Origin: Halorubrum sp. BOL3-1 | GTDB taxonomy: Archaea; Halobacteriota; Halobacteria; Halobacteriales; Haloferacaceae | Length of the DNA: 64,000 bases | Direction: 5' to 3' | Assembly (NCBI RefSeq): GCF_004114375.1 | Contig: NZ_CP034692.1 | Coordinates: 3,100,001 to 3,164,000 of the forward strand | Shown here: piece by piece, positions 18,857 through 28,209 of the stretch | Position numbering within the stretch: the first letter of the stretch is position 1 | Layout of the letters: each line of letters begins with the position of its first letter | Position numbers and translations under genes: made by a program | Notes under the pieces: model-generated | What the model was told of the DNA's origin: nothing | What the model saw: the letters and a program-made list of their open reading frames with translations, nothing else | Database searches by the model: none

Positions 18857-19116
18857 GCTGAAGGGGAGGAAGCGGTATGGTCATGACCGATCACGAAACA
18901 CGCGACGTGGACCGCGATGAGCGCAACGGTACTGCCAGCCATCTCAAAGCCGGCGACATCGTACGCTGCCGGGAGGTACGCGAGTGGTAACATGACTGCC
19001 GCCCAGAAGGCGGCAGTCCGAACACAGGCAGCTGCGCGCTGCCAGCACGCGGCTGCGATGGTGGTGCCATGATGCGCTGGGGCCAGCAGTCGAGCGGAGG
19101 ACGTGCGTGATGACAT
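18853..19116 (-). CDS. small two-span membrane protein
   Basis: An 87-residue protein with a Ser/Arg-rich start and hydrophobic segments at about residues 30-52 (VRTAAFWAAVMLPLAYLPAA) and 58-80 (GSTVALIAVHVACFVIGHDH). A His/Asp pair sits at the C-terminal membrane edge. It is the first gene of a two-gene unit with the 89-residue protein. A TATA box lies about 40 bases upstream. No family recognised. Confidence 0.6.
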   Translation of the reverse strand: MSSRTSSARLLAPAHHGTTIAAACWQRAAACVRTAAFWAAVMLPLAYLPAAYDVAGFEMAGSTVALIAVHVACFVIGHDHTASSPSA

Positions 19117-19152
19117 GGGGAGCGTCTCTACCAGCTACCACCATGGTCAGAA

Positions 19153-19161
19153 GGATATAAG
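19153..19161 (-). promoter_or_regulatory. TATA box of the small two-gene unit
   Basis: The minus strand reads CTTATATCC here. Transcription would begin roughly 15 bases before the ATG at 19116, giving a very short leader. Confidence 0.5.
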
Positions 19162-19501
19162 TGCCAGAGCGTTGGCGCATCTTCGGTTCGGTTCACCATC
19201 TGAGAGTTCTATTCGAGTCGATTTACACCTAGCAGTAATCGTTTAAAACAGTATTAAAAACCGCTAGACTATTTATCCCGTCATTTAGATGTTTTTTTGA
19301 GATCTGAAAAGAGGAACACCTCTCTAGAGACTACGATGATACACGCCGTAATCAGGCACCTGAGATAGCGTCAATCGACACAGGTGCTACTCGCGCGACA
19401 TTCAATCGATCGACCCATAGGGCATTCTCCAGCAACTTCTGTGAGACCGCTCGCTGTGTCGTCTTAGAAGGCAACGAAATCGCCGACTGAACACTCCCTT
19501 C
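19162..19501. other. AT-rich intergenic region
   Basis: The stretch around 19235-19305 is markedly AT-rich with A- and T-runs. No frame with halophilic composition was found. It may be promoter or terminator sequence; nothing specific was recognised. Confidence 0.4.
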
Positions 19502-19915
19502 TCAGACCGGAAGAAGTGAGGAGACACGTGCGTTCGCCTTGAGCTGGAGCCCGGCCCCTCCAACGGTAAGCGGAACCCGCGGCAATTCCGTTACCCGTAG
19601 AGTTGGATGGCTACCGCCACGCTCAACGAGCTCAGGACGCGGTTGGAGTAGCGCGTCGTCAGTGAGCGATTCGTTGTACTCGATCAGATACGTCCCCGCA
19701 GAGAGCTCCCACCACTGGTAGTCGTCGTCTGGGTCACGCCACACTCGTGGATGCGGCGTGAGCCCGGCAGACTCAACCTCTCCACCGCCAAAATCGATGC
19801 GGCCTGGCGAATCTATTGTATAGACCTCTGCAACGGTGAGGTCGACACCACCATCAACGCGTTGCTGAGTCGGTTCATGAACGATCTCTTTGACGTCGTC
19901 GAGAAGGCCGGACAT
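19502..19915 (-). CDS. dCTP deaminase / dUTPase-fold protein
   Basis: A 137-residue protein. The motifs HEPTQQRVDGGVDLTVAEVY, RVWRDPDDDYQWWELSAGTY with LIEYNE, and the C-terminal LKANARVSSLLPV resemble the trimeric dUTPase/dCTP deaminase superfamily, where AR(S/V)SSL and GVDL are core motifs. It is shorter than a complete dCTP deaminase and probably lacks the catalytic Glu block, so enzyme activity is uncertain. An AATATG sequence 28 bases upstream fits a TATA box for a leaderless start at 19915, which argues against the ATG at 19942. Confidence 0.65.
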   Translation of the reverse strand: MSGLLDDVKEIVHEPTQQRVDGGVDLTVAEVYTIDSPGRIDFGGGEVESAGLTPHPRVWRDPDDDYQWWELSAGTYLIEYNESLTDDALLQPRPELVERGGSHPTLRVTELPRVPLTVGGAGLQLKANARVSSLLPV

Positions 19916-20034
19916 ACCCGTGAGTTGGAGAGACAGACACATATTGGTTTGCGGCTCCGATCCTGTCCGACACGTTCACGGGAGCAACCGAACTCCGTGG
20001 GTTTATATCGACTACACAGAGACCGCTGACGGAG

Positions 20035-20494
20035 ATGAGACCTACCGTATCCAGACGCCACGCCTCGTTCTGGAGTGATAGCGCCTGTCTGTTCGGCGTC
20101 GTTGTGGGTCTCTGTCTGGTTCACTTCGGGCTCCCAGCATCAGTACACGAACAGCTGGTGTTCCGATATGGGAGTCCTATCGCACTCACCCCATGGACAG
20201 CTGTCCTCGTTCACGATAGTGTTGGACACCTCGCCCCGAACCTGCTTGCCTACCTAGTTGTCATCGGATCGACCTACGCACTGTATCGAACGTGGGGTCG
20301 TCGCCGACAGTCTGTTCGTCGACACCGACGCTGAAGCTGATACCGCAGCTACAGTGGAGCCGATCTGGTTCGCGGTCGTCGTCATGTGTCTCTTCGAGAC
20401 CCCGCACCCGGACAGTCGACGGCGAACGTGGGCATATATAGGGTTGGTAGCCGCAGCGGAAAAACGATATAGTCCTAGATTTCTGGATAGATAG
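20035..20494 (+). pseudogene. broken rhomboid-like membrane protein
   Basis: The first 99 residues begin MRPTVSRRHASFW and include VHDSVGHLAPNLLAYLVVIG with STYALYRTWGRR, the first-helix and loop pattern of rhomboid-type proteins (xxHLxxN). After about 20334 the frame changes, and a second frame to 20494 gives a hydrophobic helix (VEPIWFAVVVMCLFE) and YIGLVAAAEKRY. The section that would carry the catalytic GxSG serine is absent. It is a decayed gene, not a short functional one. Confidence 0.55.
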
Positions 20495-20617
20495 TCTGAG
20501 ATCGGGAAATGGGTCACCGATAGTCCTGACTACTCACTCGCCGAATACACAGATGCGTGACTACCAGTTCGGACGATGGATCAGCGATGACCACCGCGAC
20601 ACCACCGCTCGCAAACA

Positions 20618-20887
20618 ATGACTGACTTGCTTACCGACGACTACCCGGAGGCTGCCCCGTACATCCAGCAAGCGGTTGACGAGCATGGCGAAGCCTGGGT
20701 GCTAGACCACTATTACGAACAACTCTATCCGCTCGGACAAGTCATAAACGTGCCTGAAAAAGAGGAACTCCCGTTCTATGACGAGGACGCCCACGAGACG
20801 ATAACGAAAGAGGAGCGGGCAGAGATGTACCAAGGATGGGCGAAGTACCGGGAGAACCCCCGCACGGGAACGAAGCCCGGTGAGTGA
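20618..20887 (+). CDS. small acidic hypothetical protein
   Basis: An 89-residue soluble protein beginning MTDLLTDDYPEAAPYIQQAV. It is rich in Glu, Asp and Tyr, with a helical first half and an extended C-terminus (KYRENPRTGTKPGE). The composition is strongly halophilic, so I take it as real. No family recognised. It is followed 118 bases later by the ABC exporter on the same strand. Confidence 0.55.
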   Translation: MTDLLTDDYPEAAPYIQQAVDEHGEAWVLDHYYEQLYPLGQVINVPEKEELPFYDEDAHETITKEERAEMYQGWAKYRENPRTGTKPGE

Positions 20888-20980
20888 CTGACAGCACACA
20901 CTTTCCCGGCGGTGGGTGGTGGTGACGTATGGACTCGGATCGAAAACGGTACTACTGTATTTGTCTCCTGTACCCACCAG

Positions 20981-20990
20981 TTTATAATAA
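20981..20990 (+). promoter_or_regulatory. TATA box of the first ABC exporter
   Basis: TTTATAATAA is centred about 20 bases upstream of the ATG at 21006. This is the spacing of a leaderless haloarchaeal transcript and supports that ATG over an internal one at 21120. Confidence 0.55.
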
Positions 20991-21005
20991 ATCCGCAGCA
21001 GTCGC

Positions 21006-22967
21006 ATGTCCCAACGCAGTCATGTCATCGGATACTTGTATGCGAGAACGCTACCGCAGATAGTGACAGACGACCACGGCGGGTTTGAGCACGTTCGGGA
21101 GAACGTGGACGGCCACCCGATGATAAATTTGCTCAGCTACGCCAAACGCTACTGGCCGACCCTCACGCTCGGCGTGCTTGCGGCGTTCCTCACCCGGTTC
21201 GCTCGACTGGTCCCACCAGTTGTCGTCGCGGCAGCCATCGATCGAGCGATCCGTGGTTCGGCCGACGCGGGACTGTTGACCGACGTAGGCTTGCTACCGC
21301 CGGGTGAGATCACCGGCGAAGCGGCCCGCTTCGCGGTGCTCGAACGGCTCGTGCTCATCGCGGTTCTCGCGTACCTGATCCGGTCGGTCTCTCGGTTTAT
21401 TTCCCGGTATCTGCTTCAGGCGACTGCACAGAAGGTCCAGCGTGATCTGCGAAACGACACGTACGACCATCTCCAGCGGCTCTCGATGGATTTTTTCGCC
21501 GATCATCAGACCGGCGGAATGATGTCGATCCTCAACAGCGACATCAATCGCCTTGAGCAGTTCCTCAACACGGAGTTCCGACAGCTCATCCGCGTGGTCG
21601 CAACGGTCGGCGGGATTGCGATCATCCTCTGGACGTACTCGCCGAAGCTTGCGCTCATTGCGCTCGCACCGGTCCCGATCATTGGATTGGCTAGCGGCGT
21701 GTTTCTCAGCTGGATCGAGCCTCGGTATAAGTCGATCCGCGAGACCGTCGCCCGGCTGAACACACGACTTGAGAACAACCTCGGTGGCGCTGCGGTGATC
21801 AAGGCGTTTGACCGATACGGCTTCGAGCACAGTCGGGTCGCTCAGCAGAGCGAGGCGTACCACGACGAAAAGGTCGCGGCGCTGCGAATCCGACGCGGGT
21901 TCTTTGCTACCCTGCGGCTGTTGACCGGCGTCGTGTTCGTCCTCGTTCTCTATATTGGTGGGACAGATATCATCACTGGCGTTCCCGGTGAGGCAGGGGT
22001 GCTGACCCCCGGCGGGTTTGCGCTGTTTTTCCTCCTGTTGCGGCGGCTGTACTCGCCGATGCGTCGGGTCGGTAAGTCGGCAAACAAGTACCAGCTTGCG
22101 AAGTCCAGCGCCGAGCGCGTGTTCGGGCTGCTCGGCCGTGAGCCCACAATTACCAGCCCAGACCCGGCGTACGTCCCCGAGTCGATCGACGGGGAGGTCA
22201 CGTTCGAAGATGTTACCTTTGCCTATGGGGACCGGGAGCCGGTCCTTCATGACGTCTCGCTCGATGTTCCGCCGGGGACGACTATCGGGCTTGCTGGAGC
22301 GACCGGGGCCGGAAAATCAACGCTCCTGAAGCTCATCTCCCGGTTCCATGATGTCAATGACGGGGCAGTCCGCGTTGATGAAACTGACGTCCAGGAATAC
22401 GATTTACAGTCGTTACGGGACTCTATCGCTATTGTTGAGCAGAATCCATACCTGTTCTCAGGGACTGTCGCAGAGAATATCGCGTACGGCGATCGCGAGA
22501 TTCTGGAGGCCGAATGGTCGGAAGGACCTGACGAGAGCGCCCGTGCCCGCGTTGAGCGGGCAGCTGAGGCCGCCGCAGCTGACGAGTTCATTACAGATCT
22601 CCCCAACGGGTACGACACCCCGGTTGGCGAGCGAGGTATCAAACTTTCAGGCGGCCAACGTCAGCGCCTCGCAATCGCCCGGGCACTGCTCAACGACCCC
22701 GAGATTATTGTTTTCGACGAGGCCACGTCAGACGTTGATACGGAAACTGAGGAACTGATCCAAGAAAGCCTTGAGCGGCTGGTCGAGGAGCGGACCGCGT
22801 TTATCATTGCACATCGGCTTTCAACGATTCAGAACGCCGACGAGATTGTCGTGATGGATGAGGGCCAGATCGTCGAGCAAGGACGTCACGAGGAACTTGT
22901 TGCCGGCGGCGGAACATATGCCAACCTCTGGCAAGGACAGGCTGAGGCGTCTCCGGCCGATGACTGA
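21006..22967 (+). CDS. ABC exporter (transmembrane plus ATPase domain)
   Basis: A 653-residue MsbA/MDR-type half transporter. After an N-terminal FEHVRENVDGHPMINLLSYA segment come six membrane helices (about 50-350). The nucleotide-binding domain has Walker A (GATGAGKSTLLKL), Q-loop (VEQNPYLFSG), signature (LSGGQRQRLAIA), Walker B (IIVFDEATSDVD) and H-loop (IIAHRLSTIQ). The catalytic Glu is present. Such exporters move lipids or drugs outward as dimers. A second, similar exporter follows 472 bases later, so a heterodimer is possible, although both have complete catalytic sites. The substrate cannot be told. Confidence 0.95.
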   Translation: MSQRSHVIGYLYARTLPQIVTDDHGGFEHVRENVDGHPMINLLSYAKRYWPTLTLGVLAAFLTRFARLVPPVVVAAAIDRAIRGSADAGLLTDVGLLPPGEITGEAARFAVLERLVLIAVLAYLIRSVSRFISRYLLQATAQKVQRDLRNDTYDHLQRLSMDFFADHQTGGMMSILNSDINRLEQFLNTEFRQLIRVVATVGGIAIILWTYSPKLALIALAPVPIIGLASGVFLSWIEPRYKSIRETVARLNTRLENNLGGAAVIKAFDRYGFEHSRVAQQSEAYHDEKVAALRIRRGFFATLRLLTGVVFVLVLYIGGTDIITGVPGEAGVLTPGGFALFFLLLRRLYSPMRRVGKSANKYQLAKSSAERVFGLLGREPTITSPDPAYVPESIDGEVTFEDVTFAYGDREPVLHDVSLDVPPGTTIGLAGATGAGKSTLLKLISRFHDVNDGAVRVDETDVQEYDLQSLRDSIAIVEQNPYLFSGTVAENIAYGDREILEAEWSEGPDESARARVERAAEAAAADEFITDLPNGYDTPVGERGIKLSGGQRQRLAIARALLNDPEIIVFDEATSDVDTETEELIQESLERLVEERTAFIIAHRLSTIQNADEIVVMDEGQIVEQGRHEELVAGGGTYANLWQGQAEASPADD

Positions 22968-23439
22968 CTCTTAACAGGGGTTCCGTTGGCACGCGGGACC
23001 GGTTCATCGCTGGTCGGTAAGTTGATTGGTTATACGGGGCTACCGATACGGATCGGGTCGACCGAGTAGGCGGTGTGTATCGCACGAAGCCTCGCTGAAC
23101 ACTGCGCGTTCGATCCAGTGACACCCCTGTCGGTTCAGTACATAAATCTTGGCGACTCCCGCCGGCCGTCTATCCACGTAATCAAGTCAGATCATCAAGT
23201 CTGTCTCAATCGCTGTCAGTCGACCCGAGAGCGGCCATAAGTTCTATTTCCGCTTCCTCATGGAGTCTCGCGCCGTGTCCTACGAGAATATGGTCCGGGC
23301 CCCACTCTACGATGCTAACTCCCCTGAGTGCCGTCACAGTAATTCAGGCACTCAGCATCTCTGCCAGATGACACCACTCTGTGTACCTGTCCATTTCTGC
23401 GAGCAGATCCCTTATTGAAACCGCGCCACATGACAATAC
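22968..23439. other. region between exporters with an MBL-fold relic
   Basis: No intact gene lies here. The minus strand from 23337 to 23206 holds the relic listed separately. The rest shows no coding composition. Confidence 0.45.
23206..23337 (-). pseudogene. C-terminal stump of an MBL-fold hydrolase
   Basis: A 43-codon frame reads GVSIVEWGPDHILVGHGARL and then HEEAEIELMAALGSTDSD. The VGHG motif, followed by a helix with acidic residues, is how many metallo-beta-lactamase-fold hydrolases of haloarchaea end. Nothing resembling the HxHxDH metal site is found upstream. A relic, with moderate uncertainty. Confidence 0.4.
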
Positions 23440-25332
23440 ATGTCTGATTCTGAGGGGGGCTTGGACGATTTTCGCGATCGGTCTCAAAAGCCGATGCGGT
23501 ATCTCGCCAATCGGTACGGGCGAGATCACCTGCCATTTCTCGCGATTGGGGGGCTGATGACGATCATTGGGGCGGCACTGTTTTCGGTGCCCGCGTTCGT
23601 GTTGGGAGTCGCGCTTGATGCGCTCTTCCAGCAAACGCGTCCCTTCTCCCTACCATTAGTACCCGAGGCGTGGATCCCCGCGTCGCAGATGGGGCAGTTC
23701 TGGCTCACTGTTGGGATTGTCAGTGGGTCGTTTCTGATCGCCGCCATCGCCGGCTACATTCGCGGGTGGACGCTCAACCGGGTGGCCCAAGACGTCCAAC
23801 ACCAACTCAGGACTGACACGTACGAGCGGATGCAAACCCAGAGAATGGCGTTTTTCGACGATCACAAGACCGGCGAGGTGATGTCGGTGTTGAACAACGA
23901 CGTGAACCAACTTGAGTCATTTCTCTCGGAGGACCTCCAAGCCGGTGTTCGGATTATCGTCACGTCGCTGGTGATCGGCGCGATCACGCTGTATCTCCAC
24001 TGGCAACTCGCGCTTGTGACGCTGACGATGGTCCCAATGTTGGCGTACGCCTCGTATCGATTCCAGCAGTCAATTGAGCCGAAGTATGGTGAAGTACGTT
24101 CGTCGGTCGGCCGGCTCAACGCACGGCTTGAGAACAACATCGGTGGCATCGGCGTGATCAAGTCCTTCGGGCAAGAGGAGTACGAAGCCGACCGCGTTGC
24201 CGACGCCTCCAACGAGTATCGGTCGGCAAACTGGAGCGCCATTCGAACCCGCATTGCCTTCTTCCCCTCACTCACGTTGATCACCGCCTTCGGCTACGGA
24301 ATCACCTTCGCGCTCGGTGGCTACGTGTTCCTACAGGGCGGGTTCAGCGTGTTCACAATTCCGCTGACAGCAGGTACACTTGTGACGTTTCTACTCTACA
24401 GTCGACGACTGATGTACCCGATGCGGCAGTTCGGCCAGGTGTTAAACAACTACCAATACGCCTACGCGGCCGCCGAGCGCGTAGTGGGCTTGCTCCAAGA
24501 CCCAGATCTACTCTCCGAGCGGGAGAGCGGCACGGAGCTTACATCGATCGACGGTGCGGTCAGCTACGATGGCGTCACCTTCAGCTACGACGATCAGGAG
24601 ACGATCATCGACGATGTCGACCTCACGGTCACGCCCGGTGAAACGATCGGACTGGTTGGACCAACCGGTGCGGGAAAGACGACCCTAACGAAGCTGTTGA
24701 TGCGGCTGTACGACACTGACGAGGGCACAGTTCGTCTCGACGGCCATGACATCCAAAACATCACGATCCAGAGTCTCCGGCGTCATCTCGGGTACGTTTC
24801 TCAAGAGCCGTTCCTGTTCGGAGGCACCATTCGAGAAAACGTCTCGTATGGCGTCTCCGAGACGAGCGATAAACCGATCATCACCGCACTTGAGCAGGCT
24901 GGCGCGTGGGAATTTGTCGAACCACTGGACGATCAGCTCGACACCGTCGTTGGGGAGCGTGGGGTGAAACTCTCCGGGGGGCAGCGACAACGCCTCGCGA
25001 TTGCCCGTGCTACGCTGAAAGATCCCTCGTTGCTGGTCCTCGATGAGGCGACCAGTCACGTCGACAACGAGACCGAACTGGTCGTCCAACAAAACGTGGC
25101 CGACGTCGGGGCTGACCGTACGACCTTCGTAATCGCCCATCGCCTCTCTACGGTTCGAAACGCTGACCGCATCGTTGTCCTCGACGACGGCCAGATCGTC
25201 GAGACGGGTACTCACGAGCGGTTACTCGATGCTGACGGCCTGTACGCAGATCTCTGGCGTGTCCAAGTCGGTGATCTTGACGCGCTACCTGATACGTTCA
25301 TCAGACAAACTGTGGGCTCCGCTGACGACTAG
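23440..25332 (+). CDS. ABC exporter (transmembrane plus ATPase domain)
   Basis: A 630-residue half transporter similar to the upstream one. Six membrane helices cover about 40-345, with GRLNARLENNIGGIGVIKSF in the coupling region. The ATPase has Walker A (GPTGAGKTTLTKL), Q-loop (VSQEPFLFGG), signature (LSGGQRQRLAIA), Walker B (LLVLDEATSHVD) and H-loop (VIAHRLSTVR). All catalytic residues are present. It may pair with the 21006 product or act as a homodimer. Substrate unknown. Confidence 0.95.
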   Translation: MSDSEGGLDDFRDRSQKPMRYLANRYGRDHLPFLAIGGLMTIIGAALFSVPAFVLGVALDALFQQTRPFSLPLVPEAWIPASQMGQFWLTVGIVSGSFLIAAIAGYIRGWTLNRVAQDVQHQLRTDTYERMQTQRMAFFDDHKTGEVMSVLNNDVNQLESFLSEDLQAGVRIIVTSLVIGAITLYLHWQLALVTLTMVPMLAYASYRFQQSIEPKYGEVRSSVGRLNARLENNIGGIGVIKSFGQEEYEADRVADASNEYRSANWSAIRTRIAFFPSLTLITAFGYGITFALGGYVFLQGGFSVFTIPLTAGTLVTFLLYSRRLMYPMRQFGQVLNNYQYAYAAAERVVGLLQDPDLLSERESGTELTSIDGAVSYDGVTFSYDDQETIIDDVDLTVTPGETIGLVGPTGAGKTTLTKLLMRLYDTDEGTVRLDGHDIQNITIQSLRRHLGYVSQEPFLFGGTIRENVSYGVSETSDKPIITALEQAGAWEFVEPLDDQLDTVVGERGVKLSGGQRQRLAIARATLKDPSLLVLDEATSHVDNETELVVQQNVADVGADRTTFVIAHRLSTVRNADRIVVLDDGQIVETGTHERLLDADGLYADLWRVQVGDLDALPDTFIRQTVGSADD

Positions 25333-25397
25333 TCTACGTTCAGCTACCTCGTATCATCTCGGGATGTCTCGCTTGTCGAACAAACACGGCATTCAGA

Positions 25398-25762
25398 TTG
25401 CGATATTGCTGGTTGGAAACAGGTTCAGACCCTTATAAGACACTCGTTGACAGCGACGCCTCACACTTGCGCCGGCTCTTTGAAAACCTCCTCAGGAACC
25501 ATCGAACACACCGCTACACCGGTGACTGTGAAGCTTGGACGACTGGACGCGGGTTCTACGTGGGCGATGATGGCTCCGGGATCAATGAGGATCGACGAGA
25601 GGATGTCTTCGAGCCAGGTATACGACAGTAGACGACGGAACCGGATTCGGGCTCTCGATTGTCAAATACATCGCTGACGCGCACAGGTGGGAGACAACGG
25701 TGACCGACAGCAACGCTGGTGGCGTACGATTCGAATTCCTCGTCAATTCAACGATTCAGTAG
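25398..25762 (+). pseudogene. histidine kinase ATPase remnant
   Basis: Two frames together give a haloarchaeal HATPase domain: HLRRLFENLLRNHRTH (N box, with Ala-Val-Glu lost), RGFYVGDDGSGINEDRREDV with FEPG, and, after a frameshift at about 25620, DDGTGFGLSIVKYIADAHRW and GGVRFEFLVNSTIQ to the stop. The sensor domain and His box are missing. It resembles the end of the soluble kinase at 49804-50841 rather than the 7TM kinases. Confidence 0.75.
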
Positions 25763-25844
25763 ACTCCAGCGAGTGTGTAGACCTCATGGTCGCAGTCGAA
25801 TTGATCGTACTGCTCCTATCATGCGTAGTATCTTTGATTCAATG

Positions 25845-25853
25845 TTTTTATCG
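25845..25853 (+). promoter_or_regulatory. TATA box of the DUF2892 gene
   Basis: TTTTTATCG is centred 26 bases upstream of the ATG at 25875, as expected for a leaderless transcript. Confidence 0.5.
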
Positions 25854-25874
25854 CTACACTCGTAATCCAGCGTT

Positions 25875-26099
25875 ATGAAACGAAATGTCGGTCGGCTCGA
25901 CGCACTCGCTCGGATCATTGGCGGGGGTGCGGTGGTAATACTGGCACTTCTCGTCGCGGCCAACGCCGTCAGCGTTCCGGTCGGCTCCGCCGTCGGGCTC
26001 GCAGTCATAGGTACAGTCCTCATTGTCGAAGGCGGGACACGTCGGTGTCTTTTGTATCGGGTGCTCGGTATCGATCGGTGTCCAGTAGAACAGTCGTGA
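25875..26099 (+). CDS. DUF2892 (YgaP-like) membrane protein
   Basis: A 74-residue protein. The pattern MKRNVGRLDALARIIGGGAV, two hydrophobic spans (VVILALLVAAN and GLAVIGTVLIVEGGTRR) and CLLYRVLGIDRCP matches DUF2892, the membrane unit seen at the C-terminus of the YgaP rhodanese. The two cysteines in the CxxYxxLGxxRC motif are conserved in the family. It lies back-to-tail with an SDR gene. Role unknown; a link to sulfur transfer has been proposed for fusions only. Confidence 0.85.
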   Translation: MKRNVGRLDALARIIGGGAVVILALLVAANAVSVPVGSAVGLAVIGTVLIVEGGTRRCLLYRVLGIDRCPVEQS

Positions 26100-26101
26100 T
26101 A

Positions 26102-27019
26102 TTAACCGGAAGTTGTTGTGGCTGAAGACAGCGGCGTTTCAATTTCGAGTAATTCAGCACTCACCTCCCACAGCCGTCGCGCTGCCGTTGCATCCTGTGC
26201 CGCACGCGATGGAGTAGCCGGCCGCTGATCTGTGAAATATGCTCCTGAAACGTCGGAAACCCCTGGGGAGAGAGCCGGAACTAGTAGCTCAGCAGCACCT
26301 TCGGCAACGCTCGTGACGACGGGGAGCCTATCAAGCGCTTGGAGAACGCGCGGTAGTGGACCCGGAAGGAATCGACTGAACCCACTGCCGGGAATTGCAC
26401 CGGGGTGGATGCAGTTGGAAACGATCGACCGATCGAGCGCCTCAAGACGCTCAGCAAGTTCAGTCGTAAACAGGATATTCGCGAGCTTCGAGTGTCCGTA
26501 TGCCCACGTAGCCGAGTAGTCGTTGACCGTTCGGACCCGCGTGAGATCGAGTTGGGTCCCCTGATGGGCGGCAGACGCCGTTGTGACGATCCGACTGCCG
26601 TCTACAAGATGATCAAGTAGTTCGGTTGTCAGCAAGTACGGGGCGAGGTGATTAACGTGAAAGGTATACTCGATACCGAGGTCAGTCAATTGTCCCGTAC
26701 GAAAGAAGCCACCGGCGTTGTTTATCAGAATATCAAGCCCATCGGTTTCCTGCCGGACAGTCGCAGCTAACTCCCGCACTGAGTCGAGACTAGCAAAATC
26801 TGCTCGGATGAATTGAGCATCTACATCGACTGTATTGAGGTCCTTGACGACGGCCGCACCAGCTGACCGGTCGCGACCGTGGACTATGACATCGGCACCC
26901 AATCGTCCCAGTGCGAGTGCCGTGGCCCGTCCAATACCACTCGTCGAGCCGGTGACGAGCGCCTGGGTCCCAGAACAGTCAACATCTACTACACCCGCGA
27001 TTTCCTCTGGTCGGCTCAT
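26102..27019 (-). CDS. short-chain dehydrogenase/reductase
   Basis: A 305-residue SDR of the retinol-dehydrogenase-like kind. It shows the NAD(P)-binding TGSTSGIGRATALALGRLGA, an acidic/basic switch region with HGRDRS (an Arg there suggests NADPH), the structural NNAG, and the active site with Ser in TTASAAHQG and YGHSK. The C-terminal extension (PSRAAQDATAARRLWEVSAE) is typical of haloarchaeal members. I used the ATG at 27019; an in-frame ATG at 27043 is possible. The substrate cannot be told from sequence. Confidence 0.9.
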   Translation of the reverse strand: MSRPEEIAGVVDVDCSGTQALVTGSTSGIGRATALALGRLGADVIVHGRDRSAGAAVVKDLNTVDVDAQFIRADFASLDSVRELAATVRQETDGLDILINNAGGFFRTGQLTDLGIEYTFHVNHLAPYLLTTELLDHLVDGSRIVTTASAAHQGTQLDLTRVRTVNDYSATWAYGHSKLANILFTTELAERLEALDRSIVSNCIHPGAIPGSGFSRFLPGPLPRVLQALDRLPVVTSVAEGAAELLVPALSPGVSDVSGAYFTDQRPATPSRAAQDATAARRLWEVSAELLEIETPLSSATTTSG

Positions 27020-27043
27020 ACTCTTAGAATGTTGCGAACACAC

Positions 27044-27268
27044 TTGAGACCCATCAGCTTATGCTACGTACCAGCAGTGGTAAACGACCTCGAGCGCAGT
27101 GGCCCGAGGTTTTTGTACTTCTCTCAGTCGTGCGCTAACACTCTTCAGCAAGCGAGCAGGATGAAGTTGGGCAGCTTACTGAGGACAACCGCAACACGCT
27201 CCGGCCGTTCCGGTACTGTATCGAATGGCCGAGACGCCGGGACAACCTCTTCCATTTTAGTCGTTCGT
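27044..27268. other. intergenic region, upstream of the SDR gene
   Basis: No gene seen. On the minus strand a CATAAG sequence near 27059 could be the TATA box of the SDR gene. Together with the 57-codon relic it forms a 440-base stretch without an intact gene. Confidence 0.35.
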
Positions 27269-27442
27269 CTACCACGGCTCGCGCGTCGACTCGACGTACT
27301 CCTCGAACGGCGGCTCGTCGGCGGGGCGGTCGGACTCGACCGCCCACGCGATTCAGGTGTTGGTGAGGAAATGCCGGTAGGTCAGGTTCCCGTCGAGGCT
27401 GTCAATGCCCACGCGCTTTTGTTTGACTCTTACGAACGACAT
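27269..27442 (-). pseudogene. 57-codon gene with one internal stop
   Basis: From an ATG at 27442 the frame reads MSFVRVKQKRVGIDSLDGNL, TYRHFLTNT, then TGA (27355-27353), then IAWAVESDRPADEPPFEEYV and ESTREPW. Both halves have halophilic composition and lie in the same frame, so one point mutation, perhaps of a Trp codon, probably broke it. No family recognised. The alternative frames in this stretch are Arg-rich shadows. Confidence 0.5.
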
Positions 27443-27486
27443 TGTAATGAACCGGACTCAGGTGCGGATTTACGACGGAGAGTAAG

Positions 27487-28131
27487 ATGGAACAGCTACC
27501 TGCCGCGAGGCTCTCACCGCTCGCCGATCAAGTCGACGATATCCTCGCTCAATACGGATATGAGATCCGACGTGGAATCGGCGCCATCGACGACGCCGTT
27601 ACCGGGCACGGCGGTCTGTTCGAACCGGAGACAACCGACGACGAGATCCGAGCGGCTGTAAGAGAGGTCCTCGCTGATAATACACCGTCGGTAACAGATT
27701 ACACACTGAATGGTGATAGCCGTGACATCGTTCTGTACGTGGATGGGAGTTCCCGTGGGAATCCCGGTCCGTCTGGGGCGGGGGCTGTCATCCAGATCGG
27801 TGACGAGGGAATCGTCAACCTCGGACGCCCTGTCGGGTCAAACGCAGAGAACAATCTTGCCGAGTACGCAGCACTACAGATGGGGCTCGAAGTGGTGCTG
27901 ACACGGTGTGACCCGCGGGTCGTGGAAGTGCGAATCGACTCGATGACCGTAGTTAACGATATTTGGGGCGACAGCGATGGGATCCCGTCGGCCGATATGT
28001 TCAGGAACGCTATTGTCAACCACATTTCGTCGCTCTCGGAGTGTGAGTGGACACATCTCGCCGATAGTGACCCGAACCCGGCAGACGCCCGTGCAGCCGT
28101 GGGTGCCGACATCGCAGCTTTGGGTCCATAA
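27487..28131 (+). CDS. rnhA: ribonuclease HI
   Basis: A 214-residue protein. The N-terminal 75 residues are an acidic extension seen in haloarchaeal enzymes. The RNase H fold follows: Asp86 in LYVDGSSRGNPGPSGAGAV, Glu126 in NNLAEYAALQMG, Asp151 in RIDSMTVVNDIW and Asp200 in DPNPADARAA. These are the four metal-binding acids, so it should cleave RNA in RNA-DNA hybrids, for example R-loops. A GGAGAG sequence lies just before the ATG. The His loop of E. coli RNase HI is represented by HLADSDP. Confidence 0.9.
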   Translation: MEQLPAARLSPLADQVDDILAQYGYEIRRGIGAIDDAVTGHGGLFEPETTDDEIRAAVREVLADNTPSVTDYTLNGDSRDIVLYVDGSSRGNPGPSGAGAVIQIGDEGIVNLGRPVGSNAENNLAEYAALQMGLEVVLTRCDPRVVEVRIDSMTVVNDIWGDSDGIPSADMFRNAIVNHISSLSECEWTHLADSDPNPADARAAVGADIAALGP

Positions 28132-28209
28132 GATAGAAACTAGACCTGACGTGAGTAGAATTTGGCTTGAGGCTAGACTGCGAGCCCGCAATATCGGCTC
28201 AACGAGAGG

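Noticed and set aside
21294-22250. 318-codon open frame antisense to the ABC exporter
   Set aside because: Antisense shadow rich in Arg, Glu and His; no family motif.
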